64,000 bases of DNA from Halobacteriovoraceae bacterium. GTDB lineage: Bacteria; Bdellovibrionota; Bacteriovoracia; Bacteriovoracales; Bacteriovoracaceae. The notes beneath the pieces are model-generated. The model saw only the letters and a program-made list of their open reading frames with translations, made no database searches and was not told the origin of the DNA. Position 1 is the first letter of the stretch. Every line of letters begins with the position of its first letter. A program made the position numbers and the translations under genes. This document shows, in pieces, positions 51,044-60,204 of the stretch. Location of the stretch: assembly GCA_002713145.1 (NCBI GenBank), contig PAVS01000018.1, positions 1-64,000 on the forward strand, given 5' to 3'.

Positions 51044-51475
51044 TTAATGAGAACAGGCATCAACTGTATCTGAGTTGAGATCCGCTTCTGTCATTCTTAA
51101 AAAAGGTACACCTGCAATAGCCACGAGATCATTATCCTGCAAATCAACAGAGCTAATTGTGTAACCCTCTTTATTTTGAGAGAGAACTTTCACTAAAATG
51201 ATTGTGATCCATCCATCCCATTTTCTAAAAACTGCATATGAGTGTTTGATTTTAAGAATCGCTGAATGAGGGACAGTCCATGGCCCATTCCCTTTAAGAT
51301 TCATAAATTCAACACCTAAATTTTTTTGCGCTTTTTCAGTGAGCTTAAAACCATCTAGTTCGCTATGATCAGTCACCGCACTCCAAGGCTTGAGTTCGAC
51401 TTTCTTATCACCGGCGGAGTGATCACCTGAAGCCAGGCATAAAGTTGTAAATAAAAATATAACTAAAAATTTCAT
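51044..51475 (-). CDS. Reduced RND adaptor-like periplasmic protein
   Basis: A 143-aa protein with signal peptide (about 1-17). The mature part resembles only the membrane-proximal and adjoining beta segments of CzcB-type adaptors (VPHSAILKIKHSYAVFRKWDG..., then YTISSVDLQDNDLVAIAGVPFLR). There is no lipoyl domain or helical hairpin. It overlaps the OMF gene by 4 bp and precedes the pump gene by 18 bp. It is either a minimal adaptor or a remnant. Confidence 0.6.
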   Translation of the reverse strand: MKFLVIFLFTTLCLASGDHSAGDKKVELKPWSAVTDHSELDGFKLTEKAQKNLGVEFMNLKGNGPWTVPHSAILKIKHSYAVFRKWDGWITIILVKVLSQNKEGYTISSVDLQDNDLVAIAGVPFLRMTEADLNSDTVDACSH

Positions 51476-52743
51476 AAGATGTCCTTATCCATAACCTTTC
51501 CATTAAATTTATAAATATTCCAAAGACTTTTAAGGGCGGTCATGATTCTTTGATTTTTTCTTTGGATAAAACTAAGTTTTTTTTCTATTGAATCGAGATA
51601 CACTTCGTTAGAGATAACACCTCTTTCATATAATTTAGTCAGTCGAGAGTGCTTCTGTAGCAATCGTGTCGTTGAAAGGGAACTCTCTAATGACTCCACT
51701 GTGCTCTCATACACTTGCAGTTGTTCAAAGCGCTCATGACTCTCAAAAGCATGAGTGAGCTCAACTATCTTTTTAGCTTTAAGATGATTGCTTCTGGCAT
51801 AAGCTTTTCCTCCACCATTGGTTTGAAAAAGAGGAAGGGGAAGATTTAGGCTTACCCCCAGCATTTCATTTCGAGTATCACCTTGTTGCTCAATCATGAC
51901 AGCTGGTCCAACTTGTAAGGTCGGCCAAGCTTTGGAGTTTTCAATCTCAATTTCTGTCTCAGCTATTTTACTTTGAGCATTTAAAGTTTTTATATGAGCT
52001 GACTGATCACTATGCTTTTGTTTTTCTACTTGGGGCCAGGTACGAGGAATCTTGGGAAGATAGGGGCTGATCTCATCCAGTGAGTTTCCTGTGGCCACAT
52101 GAAAAAAAGTGCTCAAGTTTTTTTTCTTCTTGAAAGAGCTCTGATTGAAGGACTTTGGTCTCTTCTAAAGCTACTTCAAACAGGGTCAGAGAAGCCTCTT
52201 GTTCCGAATTGAGTGTTGGAATATTGCGTAGTTTTTTTATTACTTGTCTATAAGCCTGCAAGGTTTGATTCACCATTTTCGTTTCTTGTTTCAGTTGCTT
52301 GAGACGATAAAGAGCTGTGATGGTCTCTAATTTTACCTGAACCTGCCGCTCTTTGAGACTGAGGTTTGTACTGGCCAAGATAGATTTAGCCTTATTGATA
52401 CGAGCATTCCGTTTTCCCCCCAACTCTAATTTAAATTGAATATTTGCTTCCAGCTCACTGTTTACCTGGCCTGCATCTTCTCCTTTGACATACCTAGAAT
52501 TAATCACCGGGTTCGGTATCTGAGCCGCTTGCTCCTCTAAGCTTTGGGAGCTTTGAATTTCATACCTACTCTTTTGTACGCTAGGGTGAAACTCCATAGC
52601 GCAATTAATGATATCCTCAGTATTTTAGGCAGCGGGCATTCCCTATGGGTTCCATGCAGATGTTTTTTTTGCTCGGCATGGGTGTGTTGAATTTCTGAAG
52701 CTTGTGTCTCAAGACACAATAAAAATAATAATAAATAAATCAT
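51472..52743 (-). pseudogene. CzcC-type outer-membrane efflux gene, two frameshifts
   Basis: Three frames together form one OMF protein of about 420 aa. Frame 1 (52743 down to about 52627) has the signal peptide and a His-rich start. Frame 2 (to 52073) starts NTEDIINCAMEFHPSVQKSRYE, typical of the family. Frame 3 (to 51472) resumes HVATGNSLDEISPY. The first join needs one extra base in the four-A run (T4 at 52623-52626). The second needs one base less in the seven-T run (A7 at 52102-52108). Both are homopolymer runs, so sequencing error must be considered, but two defects make decay more likely than in the cusC copy. Confidence 0.8.
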
Positions 52744-52782
52744 AAAACATATCTCTAATTAAGTGAGTAAAAGAAAAAAGTT

Positions 52783-53136
52783 CTATGCAAAGAATGGGGG
52801 GTTGACTGCAGGCTCGATATGGGGAGAGATGTAATTATTGAAGTAATACCAATGATTACTAAGACTATAAACATTGTTCTTACACATGTGAGCCGTTTGA
52901 GGAGAATGATAGAGTGTGGCATGAACTGAAGAGCATAGTTTTTGACAGCAGTCTTTTTCTTCCGAGCAATCATCGTCACAATCATCACAATGAATAAGAG
53001 GTGAAATAAGCTGAATATCTGTAATCTTATTTAGAGATGCTTCCGTGTAAGAAATATCTATATGCGCATCAACGGCTTCTGAATAAGCGGTGTTGATGAA
53101 TAGGCATAATGTAAAAAGCATAAGAATACGCAACAT
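52783..53136 (-). CDS. Secreted Cys-rich protein, function unknown
   Basis: A 117-aa protein with signal peptide (about 1-19). The mature part has a cluster HCDDCDDDCSEEKDCCQKLC (about 49-68), seven cysteines with acidic residues, probably binding metal. It precedes the second RND operon and follows nnrS, all on the minus strand. No family recognised. Confidence 0.65.
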   Translation of the reverse strand: MLRILMLFTLCLFINTAYSEAVDAHIDISYTEASLNKITDIQLISPLIHCDDCDDDCSEEKDCCQKLCSSVHATLYHSPQTAHMCKNNVYSLSNHWYYFNNYISPHIEPAVNPPFFA

Positions 53137-53150
53137 AGCAATAATCTATC

Positions 53151-54338
53151 CTAATTATTTTCTTCTGAAAAGTGAAACAGTACTTTCTTAAAATAAACAC
53201 TGATCCAAATCAAGACAGCTATTCCCAGCATCAAGGCGGTGTAACCTAAATGACGGATATAAGATCCTTCGATAAAAAGGGCACTTGCACGGGTAAAGGC
53301 GGCTATGAGTAATATTATACCTAGCGCAAGAGCAGGCCACTTTTTAAATTCTATATCAAGAGACTCATTGCTATGGGCGACGATCACTCTACTTGCAACC
53401 ATTAAGGTCATTAAGCAGTAGGAGCCTATATAAATAAGGTGTTTGAAGTGAATAGTGTATTCAGTACCAAAGCAAATAACCCAAGAGCCAAATAATAACA
53501 TAAAGCAAGAGAGTTTGAGTACTTTGCCATGCCATTTTTGAGATTTTACCTTTTCATGTAAACGCCAGTACTTGAAGGAAAAATAAGTGATGACAATCCC
53601 CCTTATAACAAAAGCTGTACTCACCAAGCCAAATCCTTCTAAAACTAGACTTAAAATAAAAGCGATGAAAGCAAATATTATATCCCTTGGAATAATAGAA
53701 AGAAATCTTTTAGGTTGTTCATATCGCCTTCTTTGTTCTGCAACACTCTCAACGAATCCAAGAATACCAGGGATCAACCGACCTCCCACCCCGAGAATAA
53801 AACAAGTCACCATGCCATCATAAAAGAAAAGCTTTCCCCAAGGTTTTAAGGCACCAAATATTCCAGATTCCAAAGCAGCTAAAAAATTCAATGAGCTTCC
53901 TAAGAGTCCCAAGACGACTCCCAGTCCAACAAAAACAAATGTAAAAGGAGGATTTTGCTTTCGGACGACAAAACGAGGTACGGCAAAGAATAAAAAGGTG
54001 ACCCACCCTGAAGCAATAAACGCCCAGTAGAAAATATGGCTATCTAAAAAGTAACTAAAAACAACTCCCATTAAATGGACTATGAATATCACTAATTCCC
54101 ATAGGGATAAAAAGTTAGACCCAGTGAATCGAGGGATTGCTGTCAGTAGAAACCCAAGTATAGAAAAATATAAAAAACCACCTACAAAAAGAGTGGCATG
54201 TTGAGTAATAGGCGCCTCACCTATCCCAAAGAACGCATACGTAAACCAAAGTGAACAGCCATAGAGCAGACAAGCAATCGCAAGAGGAAAAAAGAATCGA
54301 AATGGATCTTTACAAAGATGATTAAACATTAAGTACAT
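53151..54338 (-). CDS. nnrS: NnrS-family membrane protein
   Basis: A 395-aa protein with about 12 membrane segments in the NnrS pattern (PFRFFFPLAIA, GFLLTAIPRFTG, GGRLIPGILGFV). NnrS is a haem- and copper-containing protein that helps cells resist nitric oxide and related stress. A start at 54329 is possible. It lies 43 bp beyond nrfA, consistent with a role beside nitrite reduction to ammonia. Confidence 0.9.
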   Translation of the reverse strand: MYLMFNHLCKDPFRFFFPLAIACLLYGCSLWFTYAFFGIGEAPITQHATLFVGGFLYFSILGFLLTAIPRFTGSNFLSLWELVIFIVHLMGVVFSYFLDSHIFYWAFIASGWVTFLFFAVPRFVVRKQNPPFTFVFVGLGVVLGLLGSSLNFLAALESGIFGALKPWGKLFFYDGMVTCFILGVGGRLIPGILGFVESVAEQRRRYEQPKRFLSIIPRDIIFAFIAFILSLVLEGFGLVSTAFVIRGIVITYFSFKYWRLHEKVKSQKWHGKVLKLSCFMLLFGSWVICFGTEYTIHFKHLIYIGSYCLMTLMVASRVIVAHSNESLDIEFKKWPALALGIILLIAAFTRASALFIEGSYIRHLGYTALMLGIAVLIWISVYFKKVLFHFSEENN

Positions 54339-54381
54339 TCTTACTATTATCTGCCCAGCTGGACTATGATATTTATCAGGT

Positions 54382-55704
54382 TCAGAGCAGCTCCTCTCCC
54401 TTCTTAATGAGATGGAGTGATTTTAATAATATCCTAGCTGATTCTTGTGGAGCATGAAAGCCATTTGAGTTTTCAGCTTCTGCAAAATCAAATAAAAATT
54501 GAGCATCTCTTTGGATCCCTCTTAGTTTATCAATTTGGGGATGAGATGGGTTGTTCTCTAGTTTTTTGATGAACTTCACGAGCGCATCAAATACTATATC
54601 TTTCATCTCATGGTTTTTATCTTGTATATTATTCACTCTTTTTAGCAGCATCTCTTCCGATACATTGTGGCAGCTTCTACAAGAACGACCAATTTTAAGC
54701 ATAGGACTATTCACATGGTGATCAGTTATCTTTGCTGCCCCAACTTTTTTGTAGGGCATATGGCAATCAACACAACTGACTCCGCTTTGAGCGTGAATAC
54801 CTTGTGAGAACATTTCGAATTCTGGGTGTTGTGCCTTAAGAACATTAGCCTTCGTTAATTTATGTGCCCAATCACTAAAACCAATTTCATTATAATAAGC
54901 CAAAATGTTGTCTGCCTCTAGACCTTTTGTCCAAGGGTAAGTGAGGGTTTTATCCTTACCTTTAAAATAATATTCAACATGGCATTGAGCACACACATGA
55001 GTTCTCATCTCTTGCCTAGAAGCCATGGTGTTCACATCATAATTAGCCACGCCTTGATATTTTTTAAACTCCTTTATTCCCTTCATAAATGCAGGCCGGG
55101 TGACCCTTAAGGCCATATCCTTTGGATTATGACAATCGATACAACTTACAGGGTGATCGACATGTTGAGCCGCTTGAACGTAGGGTAATTTATTAAGTGC
55201 ATGAAATCCTTTTTCTAGATCCCCTTGACCTAACTTAACCATCCCCACATAAGTTGAGGCATGACAATTTATACATGTTCCTGGTTGTCCCACTTTCTGT
55301 CTTTCTGTATAGAGCTGGTCTTGCAACATATATGCATGCCCTCTTTCTTCTCGAAAATCTTTAGAGAAAGCATAGCCCGCCCACATAGTAATAAATCTCT
55401 CATCAATCTTTAGTTTATCTTGTGCGACAACTTCTCTGGGGTCTTCAGGGCTCCTTTCTCTCTCCACGGCTTCACTTCCCCCATAACGCGTACGGATTTG
55501 ATCTACAGTTTTAAGATAATCCTCGTATTGCAATGGATAATTTACGCCCCACACAGCCGGATTATCTTCCAACTCCGAAATGGGTTGCACACGAGTCCCT
55601 AAGTACTTTGCTTCTGATTTGCGCTCCATAATATTGAGAATAAGAAGGATACAAGCGGTGGAGATCGCAATTGATAAAGTGACAATTAAGATTTGTTTTT
55701 TCAT
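54382..55704 (-). CDS. nrfA: Cytochrome c nitrite reductase catalytic subunit NrfA
   Basis: About 440 aa. An N-terminal signal-anchor (MKKQILIVTLSIAISTACIL) is followed by five haem sites: CINCH, CIDCH, CAQCHVEYYF, CVDCHMP and CRSCH. Site three and four contexts match NrfA. The first site is CXXCH instead of the usual CXXCK that gives the lysine-ligated catalytic haem. It reduces nitrite to ammonium in the periplasm. ATG at 55704 is chosen because it overlaps the nrfH stop by 4 bp and begins the signal segment; ATG 55740 adds unmatched residues. Confidence 0.9.
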   Translation of the reverse strand: MKKQILIVTLSIAISTACILLILNIMERKSEAKYLGTRVQPISELEDNPAVWGVNYPLQYEDYLKTVDQIRTRYGGSEAVERERSPEDPREVVAQDKLKIDERFITMWAGYAFSKDFREERGHAYMLQDQLYTERQKVGQPGTCINCHASTYVGMVKLGQGDLEKGFHALNKLPYVQAAQHVDHPVSCIDCHNPKDMALRVTRPAFMKGIKEFKKYQGVANYDVNTMASRQEMRTHVCAQCHVEYYFKGKDKTLTYPWTKGLEADNILAYYNEIGFSDWAHKLTKANVLKAQHPEFEMFSQGIHAQSGVSCVDCHMPYKKVGAAKITDHHVNSPMLKIGRSCRSCHNVSEEMLLKRVNNIQDKNHEMKDIVFDALVKFIKKLENNPSHPQIDKLRGIQRDAQFLFDFAEAENSNGFHAPQESARILLKSLHLIKKGEELL

Positions 55705-56171
55705 TTCATATGTCCTACTTCCGAATGGCAGTGAATGCAATTACTCTCAGCTTTTATATGCTGATGTGAGAACAAGTCTCCATGACATTTCAAACATGCC
55801 TTATTGGTTATATCTACATTATAATCAGTAATTTGTAAGGGCCAAGGGTGATCACCAGTGGTAAATGCGACACCATGATTCCATCCGTTGATAGCCTTAG
55901 ATATATATTTTTGAATAAATCCATCTGGTGTGTGGCAACTATTACAATTAGTCACATGATGGTGTGAAGATTTCTCATAAGCATATAAGTGGTCTTGCAT
56001 AATATGGCAATTGGCGCAGACCTGAGGATCATCCGATAGATAAGAATAACCTTTTGAATAAATAAAAGTTGATACGACAAAACTTGGCGGAGCTATGATA
56101 ATAAAATACCAAAAGACGACCCCAAAACCACTCAGAGTAAATGTTGATAAAATGATATCTCTTATTTTCAA
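55701..56171 (-). CDS. nrfH: NrfH membrane-anchored tetrahaem cytochrome
   Basis: A 156-aa NapC/NirT-family quinol dehydrogenase. One N-terminal membrane helix (about 10-35) and four haem sites: CANCHIM (the methionine is family-typical), CNSCH, CLKCH and CIHCH. It feeds electrons from menaquinol to NrfA. Start overlaps nothing; end overlaps nrfA by 4 bp, as in known nrfHA operons. Confidence 0.92.
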   Translation of the reverse strand: MKIRDIILSTFTLSGFGVVFWYFIIIAPPSFVVSTFIYSKGYSYLSDDPQVCANCHIMQDHLYAYEKSSHHHVTNCNSCHTPDGFIQKYISKAINGWNHGVAFTTGDHPWPLQITDYNVDITNKACLKCHGDLFSHQHIKAESNCIHCHSEVGHMK

Positions 56172-56193
56172 AAATAATCCTTATATCGCAGGC

Positions 56194-56835
56194 TTAAAAG
56201 AATAAATAAACCGTAGCTATATGCTCAGAGATGTCTCCACTCTCACGAGGAATAAATTGATTAAGATAACCCAATTCTAAACGATTACTTGCAAAGAACT
56301 CTTGTTTTACACCTATAAAAAAGCGGTTTCGATCTTGAGTATCATGACCGTTCCAACTGGTTTCATTTAAGTTGATAAAAACCTCGTCCCACACCACAAG
56401 GGCATAGTTTTTATCATCCCTTTGTTCTGCTCGCAGTAAATATCGTAGCCTTCCTGCAGCTTCAAAGCTCTCAGTTGTTTCTTCCAGATGTCTTGTCTCA
56501 ACTCTTACTCGGTGAGAAAACTTATAGTTTGATAAGTTTCCATAACTCTGAGTATGTTGCAAGGTGAAGCGGTGCTCTTTATTTAGACCTGATTGAATAA
56601 AAGCATAAAGATAACCTAGCCCCTGTCGTTCATTGAGTTTTTGTAGCACTCCCGTTCGGTAAAGCACTTGGGCGGCGTTTCCTTCATCTAAATTATAACG
56701 AAGTTGAGTTTCGATCCAAAAACTATAGTTCTCGGTAAGCTTTTTATTTGCAAAGGTTCCCAGCCACATTCCCTTCTGATCTTCTGCGGCCAGGGCCATA
56801 TTCATACATATCACAAAAAAGATTATTACCTTCAT
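56194..56835 (-). CDS. DUF2490 outer-membrane beta-barrel protein
   Basis: A 213-aa protein with signal peptide (about 1-16). Repeating amphipathic strands (WIETQLRYNL, RVRVETRHLEE, RNRFFIGVKQEF) and C-terminal phenylalanine (TVYLFF) mark a small barrel, as in DUF2490 proteins. Role unknown. It is six bases downstream of the rhlE stop and 22 bp upstream of nrfH. Confidence 0.82.
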   Translation of the reverse strand: MKVIIFFVICMNMALAAEDQKGMWLGTFANKKLTENYSFWIETQLRYNLDEGNAAQVLYRTGVLQKLNERQGLGYLYAFIQSGLNKEHRFTLQHTQSYGNLSNYKFSHRVRVETRHLEETTESFEAAGRLRYLLRAEQRDDKNYALVVWDEVFINLNETSWNGHDTQDRNRFFIGVKQEFFASNRLELGYLNQFIPRESGDISEHIATVYLFF

Positions 56836-56841
56836 AGAAAT

Positions 56842-58107
56842 TTATCCTTTAAAACTTCTGCGTCTTCTGGCTTTTTTACTCATACTTAGTTTTTTCTTTG
56901 GTTTAGCTTTCGCCTTCCCTTTTCCTCGACGTCCATCTCTACCTCTGACAGGCCTGGGGCTAAACGTAAGTTCTTCATGAAAAGGCTGCTCCGTATCTAC
57001 GGTGATTTTTTTCCGGATATGCTTTTCAATTGTGTGCACATGATTCATTTCTTGTTCATCACAAAAAGAAATCGCAAATCCTTCTCTCCCCGCCCTAGCC
57101 GTTCTTCCAATACGGTGAACATAACTTTTTGGGTCTTCGGGTAAATTATAATTGATCACGTGCGAGATATGACTGACATCAATTCCACGAGCAGCGATAT
57201 CGGTTGCCACTAAAATTTTAATCTCTCCCTCTCTAAATTTTCGAAGAGCTCGCTCGCGATTATTTTGGGATTTATTACCATGAATAGCGGCAGCTTTGAT
57301 AGATTCCTTCTCAAGCATTCTCACCACGCGATCCGCTCCATGCTTTGTGCGAGTGAATACAAGAGCACTGGTGATATCTTGTTCTTGAATAATTTTGGTT
57401 AAAAGAGCAACTTTATTGTCTTTCTTGAGATAGTTCATCGTTTGCGTGATTTTTTCTACCGTTGTAGATTCTGGAGTGACCTCTACTTTTTTAGGGTTCT
57501 TTAAAAGTCCCTTCGCCAGATCTTCGATATCTCGAGGCATCGTCGCAGAAAAAAGCAGAGTTTGTTTATTTTTAGGCAAACGAGCAATCATCTTTTTTAC
57601 GTCATGGATAAAGCCCATATCCAGCATACGATCAGCTTCATCTAAGACAAAGATCTCCACTTGATCGAGCTTTATGTCTTTTGATCCCATCAGATCCACC
57701 AAGCGACCAGGTGTAGCGACGACAATATCCAGTCCAGAGCGAAGAGCGTTCACCTGAGGTGTAGCTCCTACTCCCCCAAAGATCACTTTCGTTCTTAAGT
57801 TCATTCCTTGAGAATAAGTTTTAATGCTCCCATCAATTTGGGTAGCGAGTTCACGCGTCGGAGTGAGAATCAACACTCTTGGAGATTTGGCCTCCAATTT
57901 TTTGGGGTTAAGTGCCAGATGATTAATGATAGGGAGTGAAAACGCAGCGGTTTTACCCGATCCGGTTTGAGCAATTCCTAATAAATCTTTTCCCACCAAT
58001 AGCTCCGGTATTGCCTGAGCTTGGATCGGTGTTGGGTTTTCATAGCCTTTCATCTTTATGGCTTCGTGAATCTGAGGTTGTAAATTAAGTTCATTAAAAG
58101 TTATCAT
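56842..58107 (-). CDS. rhlE: DEAD-box RNA helicase RhlE
   Basis: A 421-aa protein with helicase motifs: Q motif (PTPIQAQAIPELL), AQTGSGKTA, PTRELA, TPGR, DEAD, SAT, RGIDV, HRIGRTARAG. A short Lys/Arg-rich C-terminal tail (about 375-421) is typical of RhlE-type helicases and binds RNA. It remodels rRNA or mRNA in the cytoplasm. Confidence 0.93.
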   Translation of the reverse strand: MITFNELNLQPQIHEAIKMKGYENPTPIQAQAIPELLVGKDLLGIAQTGSGKTAAFSLPIINHLALNPKKLEAKSPRVLILTPTRELATQIDGSIKTYSQGMNLRTKVIFGGVGATPQVNALRSGLDIVVATPGRLVDLMGSKDIKLDQVEIFVLDEADRMLDMGFIHDVKKMIARLPKNKQTLLFSATMPRDIEDLAKGLLKNPKKVEVTPESTTVEKITQTMNYLKKDNKVALLTKIIQEQDITSALVFTRTKHGADRVVRMLEKESIKAAAIHGNKSQNNRERALRKFREGEIKILVATDIAARGIDVSHISHVINYNLPEDPKSYVHRIGRTARAGREGFAISFCDEQEMNHVHTIEKHIRKKITVDTEQPFHEELTFSPRPVRGRDGRRGKGKAKAKPKKKLSMSKKARRRRSFKG

Positions 58108-58118
58108 TTTTTGATTTC

Positions 58119-58568
58119 CTATTTTAAAAGTTTTGTCATGATGCGATCAAATGCATTTGCAAATCGCACCTTATCTTTGGTGCCTAATGGCGGTGGCCCT
58201 CCGGTATCGATGCCACTGTCTCTGAGCTCTTGCATAAAGTTTCGAACTGACAAGCGCTCACTTATATTTTCTTCGGTGTAAATTTCTCCCCTGGGGTTAA
58301 TGGCGGTCGCTTCTTTCTCCACCACTAAGGAGGCAAGAGGAATATCCGCAGTTATGACTAAATCTTGGGGATCTAAATGTTCGACGATATAGAAATCGGC
58401 CATATCATCACCTTTTTCAACTTGAATCAGGGAGATATGGGGGGCTTGGGGTATCTGCATGTAGCTATTGGCCACCAAGCAAACATCCACTTTCAGCCTA
58501 AATGACGCTTTAAACACATGCTCTTTGACCATCTTCGGACAAGCATCAGCATCAATCCAAACTTTCAT
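58119..58568 (-). CDS. YaiI/YqxD family protein (DUF188)
   Basis: A 149-aa cytoplasmic protein starting MKVWIDADACPKMVKE, with GDDMADFYIVEHL, DLVITADIPLA and the C-terminal DTGGPPPLG. These are hallmarks of the family, which has a PIN-like nuclease fold. Function is not proven. 11 bp after rhlE on the same strand. Confidence 0.9.
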   Translation of the reverse strand: MKVWIDADACPKMVKEHVFKASFRLKVDVCLVANSYMQIPQAPHISLIQVEKGDDMADFYIVEHLDPQDLVITADIPLASLVVEKEATAINPRGEIYTEENISERLSVRNFMQELRDSGIDTGGPPPLGTKDKVRFANAFDRIMTKLLK

Positions 58569-58668
58569 TAAGTTCCTTTAAGTTTTAATCTTGCGGCTTT
58601 GTAGCATGCATATTGCGCCATGACAATAAAGCACTAAATTTAATGAAATTAATACTATAAGGACTATT

Positions 58669-58740
58669 ATGGCCAGAAGCGAACCTTCGGCAGTATCTAT
58701 TGGAGAGATATTAAAACCTAGCTCCTTTTTCGAGAGCTAG
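58669..58740 (+). CDS. Possible 23-aa peptide
   Basis: A short ORF with a decent SD (AAGGA, seven bases before ATG) encoding MARSEPSAVSIGEILKPSSF plus three residues. It overlaps the terminator hairpin of hsp20 on the other strand, so it may be chance. Confidence 0.2.
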   Translation: MARSEPSAVSIGEILKPSSFFES

Positions 58741-58742
58741 GT
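58710..58742 (-). terminator. Intrinsic terminator of hsp20
   Basis: On the minus strand ACCTAGCTC pairs perfectly with GAGCTAGGT around a nine-base loop, followed by TTTTAATAT. Directly downstream of the hsp20 stop at 58750. Confidence 0.75.
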
Positions 58743-58749
58743 CTTAAAA

Positions 58750-59253
58750 TTAACTTCGAGATTTTGTTTCGGACTTACCTAGCAGTTTTTTGAAAAAACT
58801 TCCTTTACCGCTTTTAACCTCAATTTTTTTGGAGGAAGAAGAACTCTCAGAGTTTTTGGGAATCATGACCTCTAAAACTCCGTCTTCTAAATTTGTTTCT
58901 ATTTTTTCAATATTCGCATTTGAGGGAATTGTTATCGCTCTCGAAAAAGAACCATAACTTCTATGCCCATCCTCTTCCGAATGATCTTCACGATGACCCT
59001 TAATAGATAAAATATTTCCCTCTACCGTAATATCAATATTCTCTTTTTTTACCCCAGGAAGATCAACTTCCAGCAAAAAGGCTTTGTCTGTTTCAGTGAA
59101 CATTGAGTTTTGCAGTTGATCTAAAGATTTATTCATAGAACCTTGTTCCCACAAGCTCAACATTCTACTCATTGTTCTTTCCATGTCTCTAAACATAGAA
59201 TCCATTTCAAAAAAAGGACTTCTGTTAGAGAAAGTTGTCAAATGTTTGTTCAT
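58750..59253 (-). CDS. Small heat-shock protein Hsp20
   Basis: A 167-aa protein. The alpha-crystallin domain (about 50-145) has LEVDLPGVKKENIDITVEG, FSRAITIPSNANIEKI and LEDGVLEVMIPK (A-x-x-x-G-V-L-type box). A Lys/Ser-rich tail follows. It holds unfolding proteins as an oligomer in the cytoplasm. The 158-bp upstream region has no clear sigma32 or CIRCE element. Confidence 0.9.
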   Translation of the reverse strand: MNKHLTTFSNRSPFFEMDSMFRDMERTMSRMLSLWEQGSMNKSLDQLQNSMFTETDKAFLLEVDLPGVKKENIDITVEGNILSIKGHREDHSEEDGHRSYGSFSRAITIPSNANIEKIETNLEDGVLEVMIPKNSESSSSSKKIEVKSGKGSFFKKLLGKSETKSRS

Positions 59254-59411
59254 AATTACTCCTCGGTTAAAAGTTATCCATTTTTCAAAATAAAATAAAC
59301 GTGTTCCTTTTTCTTCTATCGCCTTTGATTCTTTTTTTTAAATATTATCAAACGGCTCTCTCTCTCTAAAACTGGGTTTCAATATAATTATTGTCAAGAG
59401 CTAGAACTCTA

Positions 59412-60125
59412 TCAGGGAAGGAAAATAAGGTTTCGGGATTTTGTAGAACGATATTGATCTTTTATAGTCAATTGAGTCCCCCCTTCACTGCGATAGCTAC
59501 CTTCAGGTGGGTACTGCTGACAAGCAATTTGTTGTGACACTAATTCTTGAAAGGGATTGAGAAAGGAATCGAGTGGGCTATTTTCGATATTAAGCCTATT
59601 GAGTTCTTTCAAAACAATTTGCACGGATTCAATTGTGCTGAGACATTGGGGGTGTGGTTGTTGCTTTACTAAAAAACCAGATCTTTTCTTGGGCTCAAAA
59701 CTGAGGGAATTTAATTGATGTAAATTGGAACTCTCTTTGTACATTTTTTTTGCTAGATACCAAGTGGCATCGATGACAATAATGAGATTACTTCCTCTGA
59801 GTTGCTTTGGCTTTTCTTCTTTAATGTCAGAAAGATTTAAACTTTTCTCATTAGGATAAAGGACAAAACTATTATGAGTTGCAATTAATTCATTCAAACG
59901 TTTATTGTGGGTAAAATCCACATCCACCATGATCTCAGAATTTTTCATTTGCAAATGAGTCAGCCTTCCCGTGGCTATTCGAACCTTTTTAAATTCTTTG
60001 GGATGCATGAGGATGACAAATTTTGTCTTGGTTTCAATGGGAGACAAATGATCGCACAAACACGACTTCTGTGGTCTAAAGCATTTGAGGCAGCGATGAG
60101 TGAGGTCATTTTTAATGAAAGACAT
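59412..60125 (-). CDS. DTW-domain tRNA aminocarboxypropyltransferase
   Basis: A 237-aa protein. Zinc-type cysteines CLKCFRPQKSCLC at the N-terminus, the SPOUT-related core KFVILMHPKEFKKVRIATGRL, and the namesake DATW motif (IVIDATWYLAKKM). Relatives TapT/TuaA use SAM to add acp to tRNA uridine (acp3U). Assignment to the DTW family is firm; the exact position modified is not. Confidence 0.88.
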   Translation of the reverse strand: MSFIKNDLTHRCLKCFRPQKSCLCDHLSPIETKTKFVILMHPKEFKKVRIATGRLTHLQMKNSEIMVDVDFTHNKRLNELIATHNSFVLYPNEKSLNLSDIKEEKPKQLRGSNLIIVIDATWYLAKKMYKESSNLHQLNSLSFEPKKRSGFLVKQQPHPQCLSTIESVQIVLKELNRLNIENSPLDSFLNPFQELVSQQIACQQYPPEGSYRSEGGTQLTIKDQYRSTKSRNLIFLP

Positions 60126-60204
60126 AGTTTTATTATAACGAGATTTAGTATAAATTCACGACCTATTTCTATTTTTCTAAAATAAGAGGCAAACTAAGTC
60201 ATGT

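Noticed and set aside
52755..52988. 77-aa minus-strand ORF inside the Cys-rich gene
   Set aside because: Other frame of the secreted Cys-rich protein, which has a signal peptide and proper start.
59254..59411. Heat-shock promoter or CIRCE element before hsp20
   Set aside because: A TTGACA occurs but no -10 at suitable distance, and no CIRCE-type inverted repeat was found.
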